DNA of 41,624 nt from Actinobacillus sp. (GCA_020026055.1 JAHHRA010000020.1:1-41624); one strand, 5' to 3'; numbered from the stretch's first letter, positions 27,043 through 35,841 are shown. Notes: a model not told the origin generated them from the letters alone. Program-made: numbers and translations.

Positions 27043-28119
27043 ATGTCTATTTCACGCATTATTATCCAAGATTTTAGGAACTTGATCGCAGTAGATCAAC
27101 ATTTTGCTCCAGGCTTTAATTTTATCATCGGTGATAATGGTAGTGGTAAAACAAGTCTCCTTGAGGCACTTTTCTACTTAGGACACGGTAGATCTTTTAA
27201 AAGCAGTGTTCAAAGTCGCATTATCCGCTACCAACAAGTGGCTTTTACTCTCCACGGTCGCATTCAAGAACAGCATCACGAATGGTCAATTGGCTTGCAA
27301 AAATCACGCCAAGGTAGCATTAAAATGAAGCTAAACGGCGAAGAAGCTCAAAAACTTGCTGATCTCGCCCATCTTCTTCCTATTCAGCTCATTACTCCTG
27401 AAGGACTCAATCTGCTCAACGGCGGACCTCATTTTCGTCGTGCTTTTTTAGACTGGGGGCTTTTCCATCACTATACTGACTTTTTTCATGCTTGGAGCAA
27501 ATTCAATCGCTTACTCAAACAGCGGAATGCTATTCTTCAACAAGTTCATCATTACCAAGAACTTCTACCTTGGGATAAAGCATTGTCTACTATTGCTCAG
27601 CAAATTAGCCAATGGCGAGAGGATTATGCACAAAATCTCCAACAAACTATTTTAAAAAGTTGTCAATTATTTTTACCTGAAATAGAGATTCAGGCAAATT
27701 TTTACCAAGGTTGGGAAAAAGACGAAGATCTTAGTGTAATTTTCGCCAAAAATTTTGAACGTGATAAACAACTGGGCTACACTTTTTCAGGTCCTCATAA
27801 AGCCGATTTCCGTTTTCGTAGCTATGGCTCCCCAGTAGAAGATTTCTTGTCACGTGGACAACTAAAATTATTGATGTGTGCTTTACGCCTTGCACAAGGA
27901 GAACACCTTATGCAACACAAAAATCGCCATTGTATTTTCTTAGTCGACGATTTTGCCTCAGAGCTGGATGAGAAAAAACGCACATTGCTTGCCGAACGTT
28001 TGCAACGAAGTGGCTCACAAGTCTTTGTTACTGCTATTCATCACGATCAACTCAAACAAATGCAACCACAGCAATCACAATATTTTTCTATCCATAATGG
28101 TGTACTTCGCCAAATTTAA
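27043..28119 (+). CDS. recF: DNA replication and repair protein RecF
   Basis: SMC-like ATPase that with RecO and RecR loads RecA at single-strand gaps. The 358 residues show Walker A GDNGSGKTSLLEA near 32-44, the ABC signature SRGQLKLL and Walker B CIFLVDDFASELD. The ATG lies three bases after the dnaN stop. gyrB, the usual next gene in many bacteria, is absent; that is also so in Haemophilus as I recall. Confidence 0.97.
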   Translation: MSISRIIIQDFRNLIAVDQHFAPGFNFIIGDNGSGKTSLLEALFYLGHGRSFKSSVQSRIIRYQQVAFTLHGRIQEQHHEWSIGLQKSRQGSIKMKLNGEEAQKLADLAHLLPIQLITPEGLNLLNGGPHFRRAFLDWGLFHHYTDFFHAWSKFNRLLKQRNAILQQVHHYQELLPWDKALSTIAQQISQWREDYAQNLQQTILKSCQLFLPEIEIQANFYQGWEKDEDLSVIFAKNFERDKQLGYTFSGPHKADFRFRSYGSPVEDFLSRGQLKLLMCALRLAQGEHLMQHKNRHCIFLVDDFASELDEKKRTLLAERLQRSGSQVFVTAIHHDQLKQMQPQQSQYFSIHNGVLRQI

Positions 28120-28180
28120 AATTAACTTTCCAATAGGCTTCCGTTCGTTAGCAGTACTGACTTTCAAAACATTGTATTTT

Positions 28181-28216
28181 TTGCTGTGGGAAATTTTTCT
28201 GAATTTGTGGACGTCA
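28181..28216 (-). repeat. Dispersed palindromic repeat, copy 6
   Basis: On the minus strand GACGTCC-AC-AAATTCAGAAAAATTTCCC, sharing a 16-base run (AAATTCAGAAAAATTT) with copy 1. It lies between the convergent 3' ends of recF and the VOC gene. Confidence 0.5.
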
Positions 28217-28223
28217 TCGCCAA

Positions 28224-28676
28224 TCACAGCGGCTGAATTAACTCTAAAATAATTCCATCAGGATCTCGAAAATAAACGGCTTTGCTTTTACCTAAATTTT
28301 CATTTGAAAAGTCAAAATACTGAGGTTCAGATAAAAATTCTACTCCTTGTGCACAGAGTTTTTGATAGCTATCTTCAATATCCTCAACATAAAAACAAAG
28401 CTCTGAAATACTAGTTTGCGTAAGGTTTGGTAAAAATTTTTCAGACTTAGGATGGACAAATTGAATCAATTCGATAGGTGGTGAAGAGAGTGCATCACTC
28501 CCATTCAAATAGGCAACATCTACAATACAATCTTGTAGACGAAAAAGCTTATCCGTTGCTTCACCTTGCATCCGCATTTTCCCAATAAAATGTAGACCTA
28601 ACACATCACGATAAAAGACAATTGAGCGAGCTAAATCACTGACAGTTAAGCCAATATGTAAAACTTGTTTTAACAT
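28224..28676 (-). CDS. VOC-superfamily (glyoxalase/bleomycin-resistance fold) protein
   Basis: A 150-residue protein with two beta-alpha-beta-beta-beta modules. The first begins HIGLTVSDLARSIVFYRDVLG and the second LCFYVEDIEDSYQKLCAQGVEF, ending with DPDGIILELIQPL. In glyoxalase I the four metal ligands are His, Glu, His and Glu. Here His7, the Glu in PIELIQF and the terminal Glu are present, but the third ligand position reads Glu-Leu-Cys-Phe instead of His, so glyoxalase I activity should not be assumed. I use the ATG at 28676 with GGAAG just upstream; a TTG at 28688 would add four residues. It is convergent with recF. Substrate unknown. Confidence 0.85.
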   Translation of the reverse strand: MLKQVLHIGLTVSDLARSIVFYRDVLGLHFIGKMRMQGEATDKLFRLQDCIVDVAYLNGSDALSSPPIELIQFVHPKSEKFLPNLTQTSISELCFYVEDIEDSYQKLCAQGVEFLSEPQYFDFSNENLGKSKAVYFRDPDGIILELIQPL

Positions 28677-28719
28677 AAATTCTTCCAATTTAATTTCAGT
28701 TAAAATACTTCAAAATAAT

Positions 28720-28743
28720 TCACAAAACGTTGTAACGTTTTCT
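28720..28743. repeat. Inverted repeat related to that at 5221-5248
   Basis: TCACAAAACG-ttgta-ACGTTTT shares the TCACAAAACG....AACGTTTT pattern with the repeat downstream of dcuB, here with an incomplete right end. It lies between nfuA and the VOC gene. Confidence 0.4.
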
Positions 28744-28810
28744 TCAGAGTTCATCCCATCAGCCAAACTGGCTATAAAAACATCAGTATGCTGACAGGGC
28801 TATCATTATT

Positions 28811-29395
28811 TTAATAAAAAGAATGTTCTCCACGTTGATGTTCAGTCACATCTTGCGTGCCTGACAACTCATTTGGAAATTGGTTGAGCAATTCTTTTTC
28901 AATGCCATCTTTTAGTGTCACATCCACCATTGAACAACCGTTACAACCTCCACCAAATTGCAGAATTGCTATACCTTCTGGCGTGATATCAATCAGTGTA
29001 ATCCGCCCTCCATGGCTTGCTAATTGTGGATTGATTTGAGTTTGAATCACATAATCTACACGTTCAATCAATGGTGCGTCATCTGCGACTTTTTTTATTT
29101 TAGCGTTCGGTGCTTTTAAAGTAAGCTGTGAACCCAAATCTTCTTCTACAAAATCAATTTCTGCTTCCGCTAGAAAGGGTAAGCTTACTTCGTCAACGAA
29201 AGCAGAAAAACCATCATAAACCATTTCCACATCAGTATCCTCTACTGTGTTCGGCGGACAATAAGATACGCCACATTCTGCGTTTGGTTTACCAGGATTG
29301 ACGACAAAAATACGAATATGAGTTCCTTCTTCTTGATGAGCGAGTAATTTCTGAAAATGTGCTTGTGCGGCGAGAGAAATTCTGATGTTATCCAT
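28811..29395 (-). CDS. nfuA: Fe/S biogenesis protein NfuA
   Basis: Iron-sulfur carrier that delivers 4Fe-4S clusters to targets under oxidative stress or iron limitation. The 194 residues have an N-terminal degenerate A-type-carrier domain (1-100) and a C-terminal Nfu domain. GGGCNGCSM places the cluster-binding Cys pair at 151 and 154 (E. coli 149 and 152). It lies downstream of the competence gene comF, on the same strand, with an 81-base gap; the same neighbours occur in other gamma-proteobacteria. Confidence 0.97.
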   Translation of the reverse strand: MDNIRISLAAQAHFQKLLAHQEEGTHIRIFVVNPGKPNAECGVSYCPPNTVEDTDVEMVYDGFSAFVDEVSLPFLAEAEIDFVEEDLGSQLTLKAPNAKIKKVADDAPLIERVDYVIQTQINPQLASHGGRITLIDITPEGIAILQFGGGCNGCSMVDVTLKDGIEKELLNQFPNELSGTQDVTEHQRGEHSFY

Positions 29396-29476
29396 AAATA
29401 TGCCTTAATAATTGACTTTTTTAATCAGGTTATAGCAAAAATTTTAACAGTGCCAATAAAAAATGCAAAGCAATAT

Positions 29477-30154
29477 TTATGCCGTAGCAACTACCCATAT
29501 ATAAATCTCTTTTACTCCTGCACGCCTAAAAAGACGACATATTTCCATAGTCGTTGCTCCTGTCGTAAAAACATCATCTACAATCGCAATCCGCTGATAA
29601 TTTTGAGGATTCTTCAAATTCAACTTAAACGCATTACAGATATTTTTATGACGTGCTTTTGCCGTCAATCCACGTTGTGATGGTGTATTTACTTGGCGTT
29701 CAATCCAAGCCATCTCCACAGGAATATTCAACCATTTCCCCAATTGAAGAGCAATTAATTCACTTTGATTGTACCCTCTTTGCCACCATCGCTTATGATG
29801 TAATGGCACAGGGATAATGACATCAGGCATTGCAAAATACATCTCACGCCGAGCATTTTTGATCGCCAACAACAAAATCCGTGCTAAACATCGATCTAAA
29901 TAATAGGCTTTATGAAATTTAAATTGGTGAATAAGAGAAGAAAGCGGTGGTAAAAATTCTCCACCTTTCACAAGAAAATCCCAGTTTTGCTCAGCACGAC
30001 ATCGCCCACAGCATTTTGTATAACAATGTGTTCTATTTCCACAACTAAAACAATATGATGATTGTGAAATCGTAGCTTGACAAAAACAACAAATCCCATT
30101 TTTGCCAATAAAAATTGTTCGCTGACACACCCAACAACAAAATAGAGGAAACAT
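29477..30154 (-). CDS. comF: Competence protein ComF (phosphoribosyltransferase-like)
   Basis: Needed for natural transformation in Haemophilus, where it helps bring single-stranded DNA into the cytoplasm. The 225 residues begin with a cysteine-rich zinc-finger-like region (Cys pairs within residues 5-55). A type I phosphoribosyltransferase domain follows, with the PRPP motif IAIVDDVFTTGAT near 192-204. The segment PVPLHHKRWWQRGYNQSELIA is the ComF family signature. A CRP/CRP-S-like site lies about 80 bases upstream, consistent with competence regulation. Confidence 0.95.
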   Translation of the reverse strand: MFPLFCCWVCQRTIFIGKNGICCFCQATISQSSYCFSCGNRTHCYTKCCGRCRAEQNWDFLVKGGEFLPPLSSLIHQFKFHKAYYLDRCLARILLLAIKNARREMYFAMPDVIIPVPLHHKRWWQRGYNQSELIALQLGKWLNIPVEMAWIERQVNTPSQRGLTAKARHKNICNAFKLNLKNPQNYQRIAIVDDVFTTGATTMEICRLFRRAGVKEIYIWVVATA

Positions 30155-30226
30155 TTTTTATCCTTCATCGTAAAAATAACATAGCTTAACCTTTTTATGA
30201 TATTTCGCTATTTACTTTGCTATTAT

Positions 30227-30242
30227 TTCGATCTTGATCACA
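30227..30242 (-). promoter_or_regulatory. CRP or CRP-S (Sxy-dependent) site upstream of comF
   Basis: On the minus strand TGTGATCAAGATCGAA. The left half is the canonical TGTGA; the right half is TTCGA when read inward, closer to the competence-type TGCGA. ATC..GAT in the core also fits the TGCGATC-N2-GATCGCA pattern of Pasteurellaceae competence promoters. A possible -10 TATCAT (30197-30202) places the site near -44, as expected for class II activation. Confidence 0.55.
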
Positions 30243-30918
30243 TTAATATTAAAATTCATTCATTAATTTAAATAAAATAACTTATGAAAAAAATCAATCT
30301 TATTATTGGAAATACTTATTGAAATTGAAAACATTTTAGTTTTGAAGCATGAGGCGTTTCTAAATCAGAATAATAAATATTATTTAATAATTTTAATTAT
30401 GGAAATGACTATATAACTTATTTTTAAAAACTTCTTAAATTGAAATTTAATTTAACTTTTAGTTTATTAACTATAATTAATTTATTGTTTTATTTAATAT
30501 TATTAGAACAATAATTAAAAATATAATTATTGCATGTCTACGAGCTAATTCTAATGAAATGATTATTTTGGGTATTTTTGGCGAATTGTATGATTATATT
30601 AAATAAGTTATATTTAACTTTTGTGATAATAAAATTTAAAATCGTTAATAAATGAACAAAATATTGTAAATTATCTAATCAATATTTTCTATTATTGGAT
30701 ACCAATAATATTAATTGCTTTAATATTCAGTGAATAATCTTTAGCTAAAATTTATGTCATAGATAGATAAATAATAATTATACAAAATTATTTGATAATC
30801 ATGAAGTTACACAACAAAGAGGATTATAAAAATCAACTTATGAAGCTCAAAAACAATTTTTCTTCCAACTTAGGTATTTTCCAATTTCAAAGATGTGATA
30901 CGAAGAAGATGTAATAAT
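30243..30918. other. Very AT-rich gene-free region between comF and obgE
   Basis: No convincing gene on either strand. Two small frames exist: 30284-30322 (12 codons, MKKINLIIGNTY, reminiscent of a flavodoxin N-terminus and possibly a remnant) and 30801-30914 (37 codons, no clear relative). No DnaA-box cluster, tRNA or hairpin terminator is visible apart from the palindromic repeat at its right end. Confidence 0.5.
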
Positions 30919-30967
30919 CATCACGCCGTCAAATCAGGAAAAATTTCCCTAATTTAGAGGCGTGATG
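30919..30967 (+). repeat. Dispersed palindromic repeat, copy 7
   Basis: Most complete outer stem: CATCACGCC / GGCGTGATG (9 bp, perfect) around AAAT-CA-GGAAA-AA-TTTCC-CT-AATTT. It lies 21 bases beyond the obgE stop. Confidence 0.68.
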
Positions 30968-30987
30968 ACTGTTAAGTAGAAACAAAG

Positions 30988-32163
30988 TTACTTTTGATAA
31001 ATAATTTCAACGCCTTCGTCATCCTCTTCTAACCAATCTTCATCCCAATCTTCTTCATCAATATTTTTGAGTTGTTGTTGATGATAATCGTCCCATTTGA
31101 ATTTAATTTCTTCGTGGATCGCTTCTGACATTTCTTCAGTAATAGGATGAGCATCGATGAAATCCATTATTTCACGACACAAATAAGGAATATTTTCTCC
31201 TGTCGCAGCAGAAATGCAGTAAATTTTTTCTTTATTGTTTTCATCAATTCCAAGTTGTTCTAAAGTTTCAGCAATGCGTTGTTCAGCATCCTCTGCTGTT
31301 AATGTGTCGACTTTATTAAAAACTAACCAGCGCGGTTTTTCGGCTAATTTTTCGCTATATTGAGTAAGTTCGTTTTCAATAATAGCAATGTTATTAGCAG
31401 GATTGCTTTCATCAATCGGGTTAATATCTACCAAATGCACCAGCACGCGACAACGTTCTAGATGTTTCAAGAAGCGAATGCCAAGCCCTGCTCCTTCAGC
31501 AGCACCTTCGATTAAACCAGGAATATCTGCGACGACAAAACTGCGTTTTTCATCAACTCGCACTACGCCAAGGCTTGGGACGAGTGTAGTGAAAGGGTAA
31601 TCAGCAACTTTCGGTTTGGCGGCAGAAACCGCACGAATGAAAGTAGATTTACCTGCATTCGGTAATCCTAGCATTCCGACGTCAGCAAGAAGCAACAATT
31701 CTAATTTGATATCCCGTTTTTCGCCCGCAGTTCCGTTCGTTTTTTGACGTGGAGTGCGATTGACAGAGGATTTAAAACGAGCATTGCCCAAACCGTGATA
31801 ACCTCCTTTGGCAATCAGTATTTTTTGTCCATGCTTAGTCAGATCACCGATGATTTCTTGAGAGTCATTGTCGATCGCACGAGTGCCAATAGGGACGCGT
31901 AAAGTGATGTCTTTGCCACGTTTACCAGTACAATCACTACCACGCCCATTTTCGCCACGTTCAGCGGCAAAGCGTTTTTCAAAACGGTAGTCAACTAAAG
32001 TGTTGAGATTTTCGTCAGCTTGCAAATACACATCGCCACCGTCGCCACCATCGCCACCGTCAGGACCACCTTTGGGAATATATTTTTCACGGCGGAAGCT
32101 CACACAACCATTACCACCATCGCCCGCCTCAATACGTACTAAGGCTTCATCAATAAATTTCAT
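30988..32163 (-). CDS. obgE: GTPase ObgE/CgtA
   Basis: Ribosome-associated GTPase for 50S assembly and stress control. In 391 residues the glycine-rich Obg fold (1-158) contains GDGGNGCVSFRREK and GGPDGGDGGDGGDV. The G domain has GLPNAGKST (G1), DIPGLIEGA (G3) and NKVD (G4). A long acidic tail (EEDWDEDWLEEDDEG) ends the protein, as in gamma-proteobacterial ObgE. It is the last of rplU-rpmA-EamA-obgE, a conserved order in Pasteurellaceae. The ATG follows a strong AGGAG-like site. Confidence 0.97.
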   Translation of the reverse strand: MKFIDEALVRIEAGDGGNGCVSFRREKYIPKGGPDGGDGGDGGDVYLQADENLNTLVDYRFEKRFAAERGENGRGSDCTGKRGKDITLRVPIGTRAIDNDSQEIIGDLTKHGQKILIAKGGYHGLGNARFKSSVNRTPRQKTNGTAGEKRDIKLELLLLADVGMLGLPNAGKSTFIRAVSAAKPKVADYPFTTLVPSLGVVRVDEKRSFVVADIPGLIEGAAEGAGLGIRFLKHLERCRVLVHLVDINPIDESNPANNIAIIENELTQYSEKLAEKPRWLVFNKVDTLTAEDAEQRIAETLEQLGIDENNKEKIYCISAATGENIPYLCREIMDFIDAHPITEEMSEAIHEEIKFKWDDYHQQQLKNIDEEDWDEDWLEEDDEGVEIIYQK

Positions 32164-32172
32164 CTTTTCTCC

Positions 32173-33108
32173 TTAAGCTTTCTGCTTAATAAATTTGTGT
32201 CCAATAGCAGAGCTCAAGGCTCCAGCGACTACAGTAGCAGCACCTAAATAACTGATTAAATTAAGATCTTCCATTTCAAAAATACTCGGTGCAATTGTTG
32301 CTAAAACAGCAGAGAAGATCATTGTAAAAATGGGAACTTGAGTCGTTACTGCACTGACTTTAGCAACATCCCAGCGGTTCAAAGCTTCTGCATAACTACC
32401 GTAAGCAATTAAAGTATTCGCACAGGCAAAAGCAAGACAGCTAAGTTGTAATGGTGTTAAATTAGCTAATTCGCTCGGGTGTGCAGTAGGCGTAAAAACG
32501 AGAAAGCAACCAAAATAAATGATCAATAAAATCTGTTGGGCTTTAAATTTGATGAGCAATATTTTTTGAGCGATGCCATAACACACCCAAACGAGAGAGG
32601 CACAAAATCCAATCAACACTCCTTTGAAATATAGACTGAAGTTTAAGAAATCTCTTAAATGTTGATTAAAAAACAACCCTAAGCCAAGAATTAATAAACC
32701 AAGCCCAATTTTTTGTGTGATTAACATCTTCTCCTTAAAAATCACTACACCTGCTAACAACATCAAGAACGAAGCGACGGGCATCAAGATTTGGCTAGTA
32801 ACTGCTGGAACATATTGCAAAGCAGCGTTAAAGAGGTAAAAGTTGCCTGCGAGTCCAAATACTCCTAAGATTAAAAAACACCAATAACGACGATGCAATT
32901 GATGAAAACTTGGAAGTTTACTTTTGCTCGCCAAGACAATAAATAACACAAAGCTTGCAGTAAAAAAGCGAAACCAAACGATGGTTTGCACTGACATTCC
33001 TGATAAAAGTTGCTGCACTGCAATCGGCAAAGCTCCCCACATCATGCCAGTAGTGAGAGCAAGAAAAAAGCCTGAAATTGGGCGTTGGGCTTGAATTTGA
33101 TTTTGCAC
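32173..33108 (-). CDS. EamA-domain drug/metabolite-type transporter
   Basis: An inner-membrane protein of 311 residues with ten hydrophobic helices in two EamA repeats. FFLALTTGMMWGALPIAVQQLL opens the first, split here only for description, and WVCYGIAQK lies at the start of the second. DMT-family members export amino acids or small metabolites; nothing in the sequence fixes the substrate. The predicted start is GTG at 33108 with AGGA nine bases upstream. It lies between rpmA and obgE, where a similar gene occurs in relatives. Confidence 0.87.
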   Translation of the reverse strand: MQNQIQAQRPISGFFLALTTGMMWGALPIAVQQLLSGMSVQTIVWFRFFTASFVLFIVLASKSKLPSFHQLHRRYWCFLILGVFGLAGNFYLFNAALQYVPAVTSQILMPVASFLMLLAGVVIFKEKMLITQKIGLGLLILGLGLFFNQHLRDFLNFSLYFKGVLIGFCASLVWVCYGIAQKILLIKFKAQQILLIIYFGCFLVFTPTAHPSELANLTPLQLSCLAFACANTLIAYGSYAEALNRWDVAKVSAVTTQVPIFTMIFSAVLATIAPSIFEMEDLNLISYLGAATVVAGALSSAIGHKFIKQKA

Positions 33109-33222
33109 GGAGATATATCCTAAAATTTTTTGAATTTATTTGCTATTTCTATGTTCAGTCTAAAAGTAAGTGAAATTAAATCTTATTCTGCATTCAAATT
33201 TACAAATTGCAAATAAAACAAA

Positions 33223-33255
33223 ATGCCCCACCACGTTTTAGACGTTGCGGGGCAT
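33223..33255 (-). terminator. Terminator after rpmA
   Basis: On the minus strand ATGCCCC and GGGGCAT close a stem extended by ACGT/ACGT, followed by ATTTTGTTTTATTT. It begins about 21 bases after the rpmA stop. It lies between rpmA and the EamA gene, so some readthrough or a further promoter must serve obgE. Confidence 0.8.
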
Positions 33256-33276
33256 TGTCATTCATGTAACAGTAAA

Positions 33277-33534
33277 CTATTCAGTAACAATACTTACGTA
33301 TTTACGACTTTTTTCGCCTTTTACTTCAAATTTAACTTTACCGTCAGCTGTAGCGAACAATGTATGATCACGCCCCATGCCAACGTTACTACCCGCGTGG
33401 AATTTAGTACCACGTTGGCGAACAATAATGCTTCCAGCTAAAACAGATTCTCCACCAAAGCGTTTAACACCGAGGCGTTTAGCTTCTGAATCGCGTCCGT
33501 TACGAGTCGAACCACCAGCTTTTTTCGTTGCCAT
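33277..33534 (-). CDS. rpmA: 50S ribosomal protein L27
   Basis: Ribosomal protein of 85 residues whose N-terminus reaches the peptidyl-transferase centre. MATKKAGGSTRNGRDSEAKR and LGVKRFGG, SIIVRQRGTKFHAG and GRDHTLFA are typical. There is no cleavable Firmicutes-type N-terminal extension. It lies 20 bases downstream of rplU. Confidence 0.98.
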   Translation of the reverse strand: MATKKAGGSTRNGRDSEAKRLGVKRFGGESVLAGSIIVRQRGTKFHAGSNVGMGRDHTLFATADGKVKFEVKGEKSRKYVSIVTE

Positions 33535-33554
33535 CTACTTGATCTCCTCTTAAA

Positions 33555-33866
33555 TTATGCTTGGATCCCAGTGATTTTCACTTCTGTGAACCACTGACGA
33601 TGCCCTTGTTGTTTACGGCTATGTTTACGACGACGGAATTTAACGATTTTGATTTTATCGCCACGACCGTGTGCTATAACTTCTGCCACGATTTTACTAC
33701 CAGCAATCACTGGTGTACCGATTTTTACGTCTTCGCCGTTTACAACCATTAATACTGAGTCGAATTCGACGGTTTCGCCTGTTGCTTTTTCAAGTTTCTC
33801 TAAGCGAATCACTTGACCTTCGCTTACACGGTGTTGTTTACCACCACTTTTGAAAACTGCGTACAT
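33555..33866 (-). CDS. rplU: 50S ribosomal protein L21
   Basis: Ribosomal protein of 103 residues. MYAVFKSGGKQHRVSEGQ at the N-terminus and KIVKFRRRKHSRKQQGHRQ at the C-terminus are diagnostic. The frame extends to 33902, but the ATG at 33866, with GGAG seven bases upstream, gives the standard family start. It leads the rplU-rpmA operon. Confidence 0.98.
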   Translation of the reverse strand: MYAVFKSGGKQHRVSEGQVIRLEKLEKATGETVEFDSVLMVVNGEDVKIGTPVIAGSKIVAEVIAHGRGDKIKIVKFRRRKHSRKQQGHRQWFTEVKITGIQA

Positions 33867-33942
33867 AAATACTCCGCTTATATGTGCCAGTAGTATAGTC
33901 ATTTATCTAGCACATTCAAAATAAATACAAAATAGGTCGCAA

Positions 33943-33971
33943 ATTCTACGGAAAAATAGTTCCCTTGGCAA
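33943..33971 (-). promoter_or_regulatory. Sigma-70 promoter for rplU-rpmA
   Basis: TTGCCA (33966-33971 on the minus strand), 17 bases, TAGAAT (33943-33948). The -10 is about 77 bases before the rplU ATG. Confidence 0.65.
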
Positions 33972-34085
33972 GCGATTATTTAGCCTAATTAAAAAAATGT
34001 TGTTTTTATTTTCTTTCCTTTTAGTTCAGTCTAAAAATCAAGTACAATGCTTTACAATTTTTTACAAATAAAGAACTTATCCAAT

Positions 34086-35078
34086 ATGAGCGATGTAAAA
34101 AAACAAATGGATCTCTCTGAAATCCATACATTAATTCTCGATGATATGAATATCGTAAATGAAATCATTTTATCGCAATTAGACTCTAAAATTCCTCTTA
34201 TAAATCAAATCGGTTTCTATATCGTCCAAAGTGGTGGGAAGCGGATCCGTCCGATGATTGCTCTACTGGCAGGACGGGCTTTAAGTGGTGAAAATAAACA
34301 TATTAGTCATTGTGCAGCCTTTGTCGAATTTGTTCATACTGCGACTTTATTACATGACGATGTTGTCGATGAATCTAATCTTCGTCGTGGCAAACCCACC
34401 GCGAATGCTGAATTTGGTAATGCCGCAAGCGTATTAGTGGGCGATTTTATCTATACACGCGCATTCCAAATGGTAGCTAAATTAAACTCACTACGTATTT
34501 TGCAAGTGATGGCTGACGCAACTAACATCATTTCCGAAGGAGAAGTCCAACAACTCATTAACTGCAATAATCCTGACACAACTGAAACAGATTACATGCG
34601 AGTAATTTATAGTAAAACAGCTCGTCTGTTTGAGGTCGCTACACAATGTGCTGCTATTGTTGCAAACGCAACTGAAGAACAAGAAAAAGCACTTCAAGAT
34701 TATGGGCGTTATGTTGGAACGGCTTTCCAATTAGTTGATGATGTATTAGATTACAGTGCTTCCAGTCAAGCACTTGGAAAAAATATCGGTGATGATCTTG
34801 CCGAAGGTAAACCAACATTGCCATTATTACATGCGATGCGACATAGTAATCCTCAACAAGCCGCAATGATTGCTGATGCAATTGAACAAGGTGGCAAACG
34901 TGAAATTCTACCTGAAGTATTAAATATTATGGCAAAACATCATTCTTTGGATTATGCGATGCAACGAGCTCGTGAAGAGGCCCAAAAAGCAGTAGATTCA
35001 ATTCAATGCCTACCCGAATCCATTTATAAAGATGCACTGATTTCTCTTGCTTATATTTCTGTAGATCGACATTACTAA
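34086..35078 (+). CDS. ispB: Octaprenyl diphosphate synthase
   Basis: Builds the C40 side chain of ubiquinone and menaquinone from farnesyl diphosphate and isopentenyl diphosphate. The 330 residues show the first Asp-rich motif LLHDDVVDES, then GGKRIRP (substrate binding) and the second Asp motif QLVDDVLDY. ALGKNIGDDLAEGKPTLP follows. I use the ATG at 34086 (MSDVKKQM); a frame-extending ATG at 34047 adds 13 residues with no family support. Its stop codon overlaps the queH ATG by one base. Confidence 0.96.
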   Translation: MSDVKKQMDLSEIHTLILDDMNIVNEIILSQLDSKIPLINQIGFYIVQSGGKRIRPMIALLAGRALSGENKHISHCAAFVEFVHTATLLHDDVVDESNLRRGKPTANAEFGNAASVLVGDFIYTRAFQMVAKLNSLRILQVMADATNIISEGEVQQLINCNNPDTTETDYMRVIYSKTARLFEVATQCAAIVANATEEQEKALQDYGRYVGTAFQLVDDVLDYSASSQALGKNIGDDLAEGKPTLPLLHAMRHSNPQQAAMIADAIEQGGKREILPEVLNIMAKHHSLDYAMQRAREEAQKAVDSIQCLPESIYKDALISLAYISVDRHY

Positions 35079-35734
35079 TGAAAATATTATCCGAATTTAT
35101 TCGCCCAAAGTTAGTACTACCTAAAGGTTACAACAAATTGCTTCTTCATTCTTGCTGTGCGCCTTGCTCAGGTGAAATTATAGAAGCTGTTATAGCATCT
35201 AACATTGATACCACAATCTTCTTTTATAATCCCAATATTCACCCACAACGCGAATATGAAATCCGTAAAAATGAACACAAACGTTTTGCCGAAAAATGGC
35301 ATATCCCATTTTATGATGGCGATTATGATCGCAAAGAATGGTTTGAACGTATCAAAGGGCTAGAGAATGAGCCAGAGCGTGGCGAGCGTTGTACAAAATG
35401 TTTTGATATGCGTTTAGAACGAACGGCATTATTTGCACACGAACAAAATATTCCTGTATTTACAACTAGCTTAAGCATATCTCGATGGAAAGATATTAAT
35501 CAAGTAATGAAAGCCGCACATCGAGCCGCAGCACATTATAATCTCATTTTTTGGGACTACAATTGGCGTAAAAGTGGTGGATCTCAACGTGGTATTGAAA
35601 TTAGCAAACGTGAACGTTTCTATAAACAAGAATATTGTGGTTGTGTTTATTCATTACGTGACACAAATAAATGGCGGGAACAAAAAGGTTTGGCTTTAAT
35701 TGAAATCGGCGAACATTACTATGGTGATAGCTGA
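35078..35734 (+). CDS. queH: Epoxyqueuosine reductase QueH
   Basis: Reduces epoxyqueuosine to queuosine in tRNA, the last step of queuosine synthesis, in place of the unrelated QueG. The 218 residues contain the cysteine sets of the DUF208 family: Cys26, Cys27 and Cys30 in HSCCAPC, Cys105 and Cys108 in ERCTKC, and Cys187 and Cys189 in EYCGC. Some bind a 4Fe-4S cluster and others a mononuclear iron. FFYNPNIHP and TTSLSISRWKD are also family motifs. It is translationally coupled to ispB. No other que gene is in the window. Confidence 0.95.
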   Translation: MKILSEFIRPKLVLPKGYNKLLLHSCCAPCSGEIIEAVIASNIDTTIFFYNPNIHPQREYEIRKNEHKRFAEKWHIPFYDGDYDRKEWFERIKGLENEPERGERCTKCFDMRLERTALFAHEQNIPVFTTSLSISRWKDINQVMKAAHRAAAHYNLIFWDYNWRKSGGSQRGIEISKRERFYKQEYCGCVYSLRDTNKWREQKGLALIEIGEHYYGDS

Positions 35735-35841
35735 TTATTTTGCTTAATTATATACAAAAAAAATTAGATGTTTTAAAATATGTATTATTTGCTTATAACA
35801 GTAAATTTTTATGTCATATCATTAGCTTTTAGAGGATTATT

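Noticed and set aside
30801..30914. 37-codon plus-strand ORF in the AT-rich spacer
   Set aside because: No good ribosome binding site and no familiar sequence; it ends where a palindromic repeat begins.
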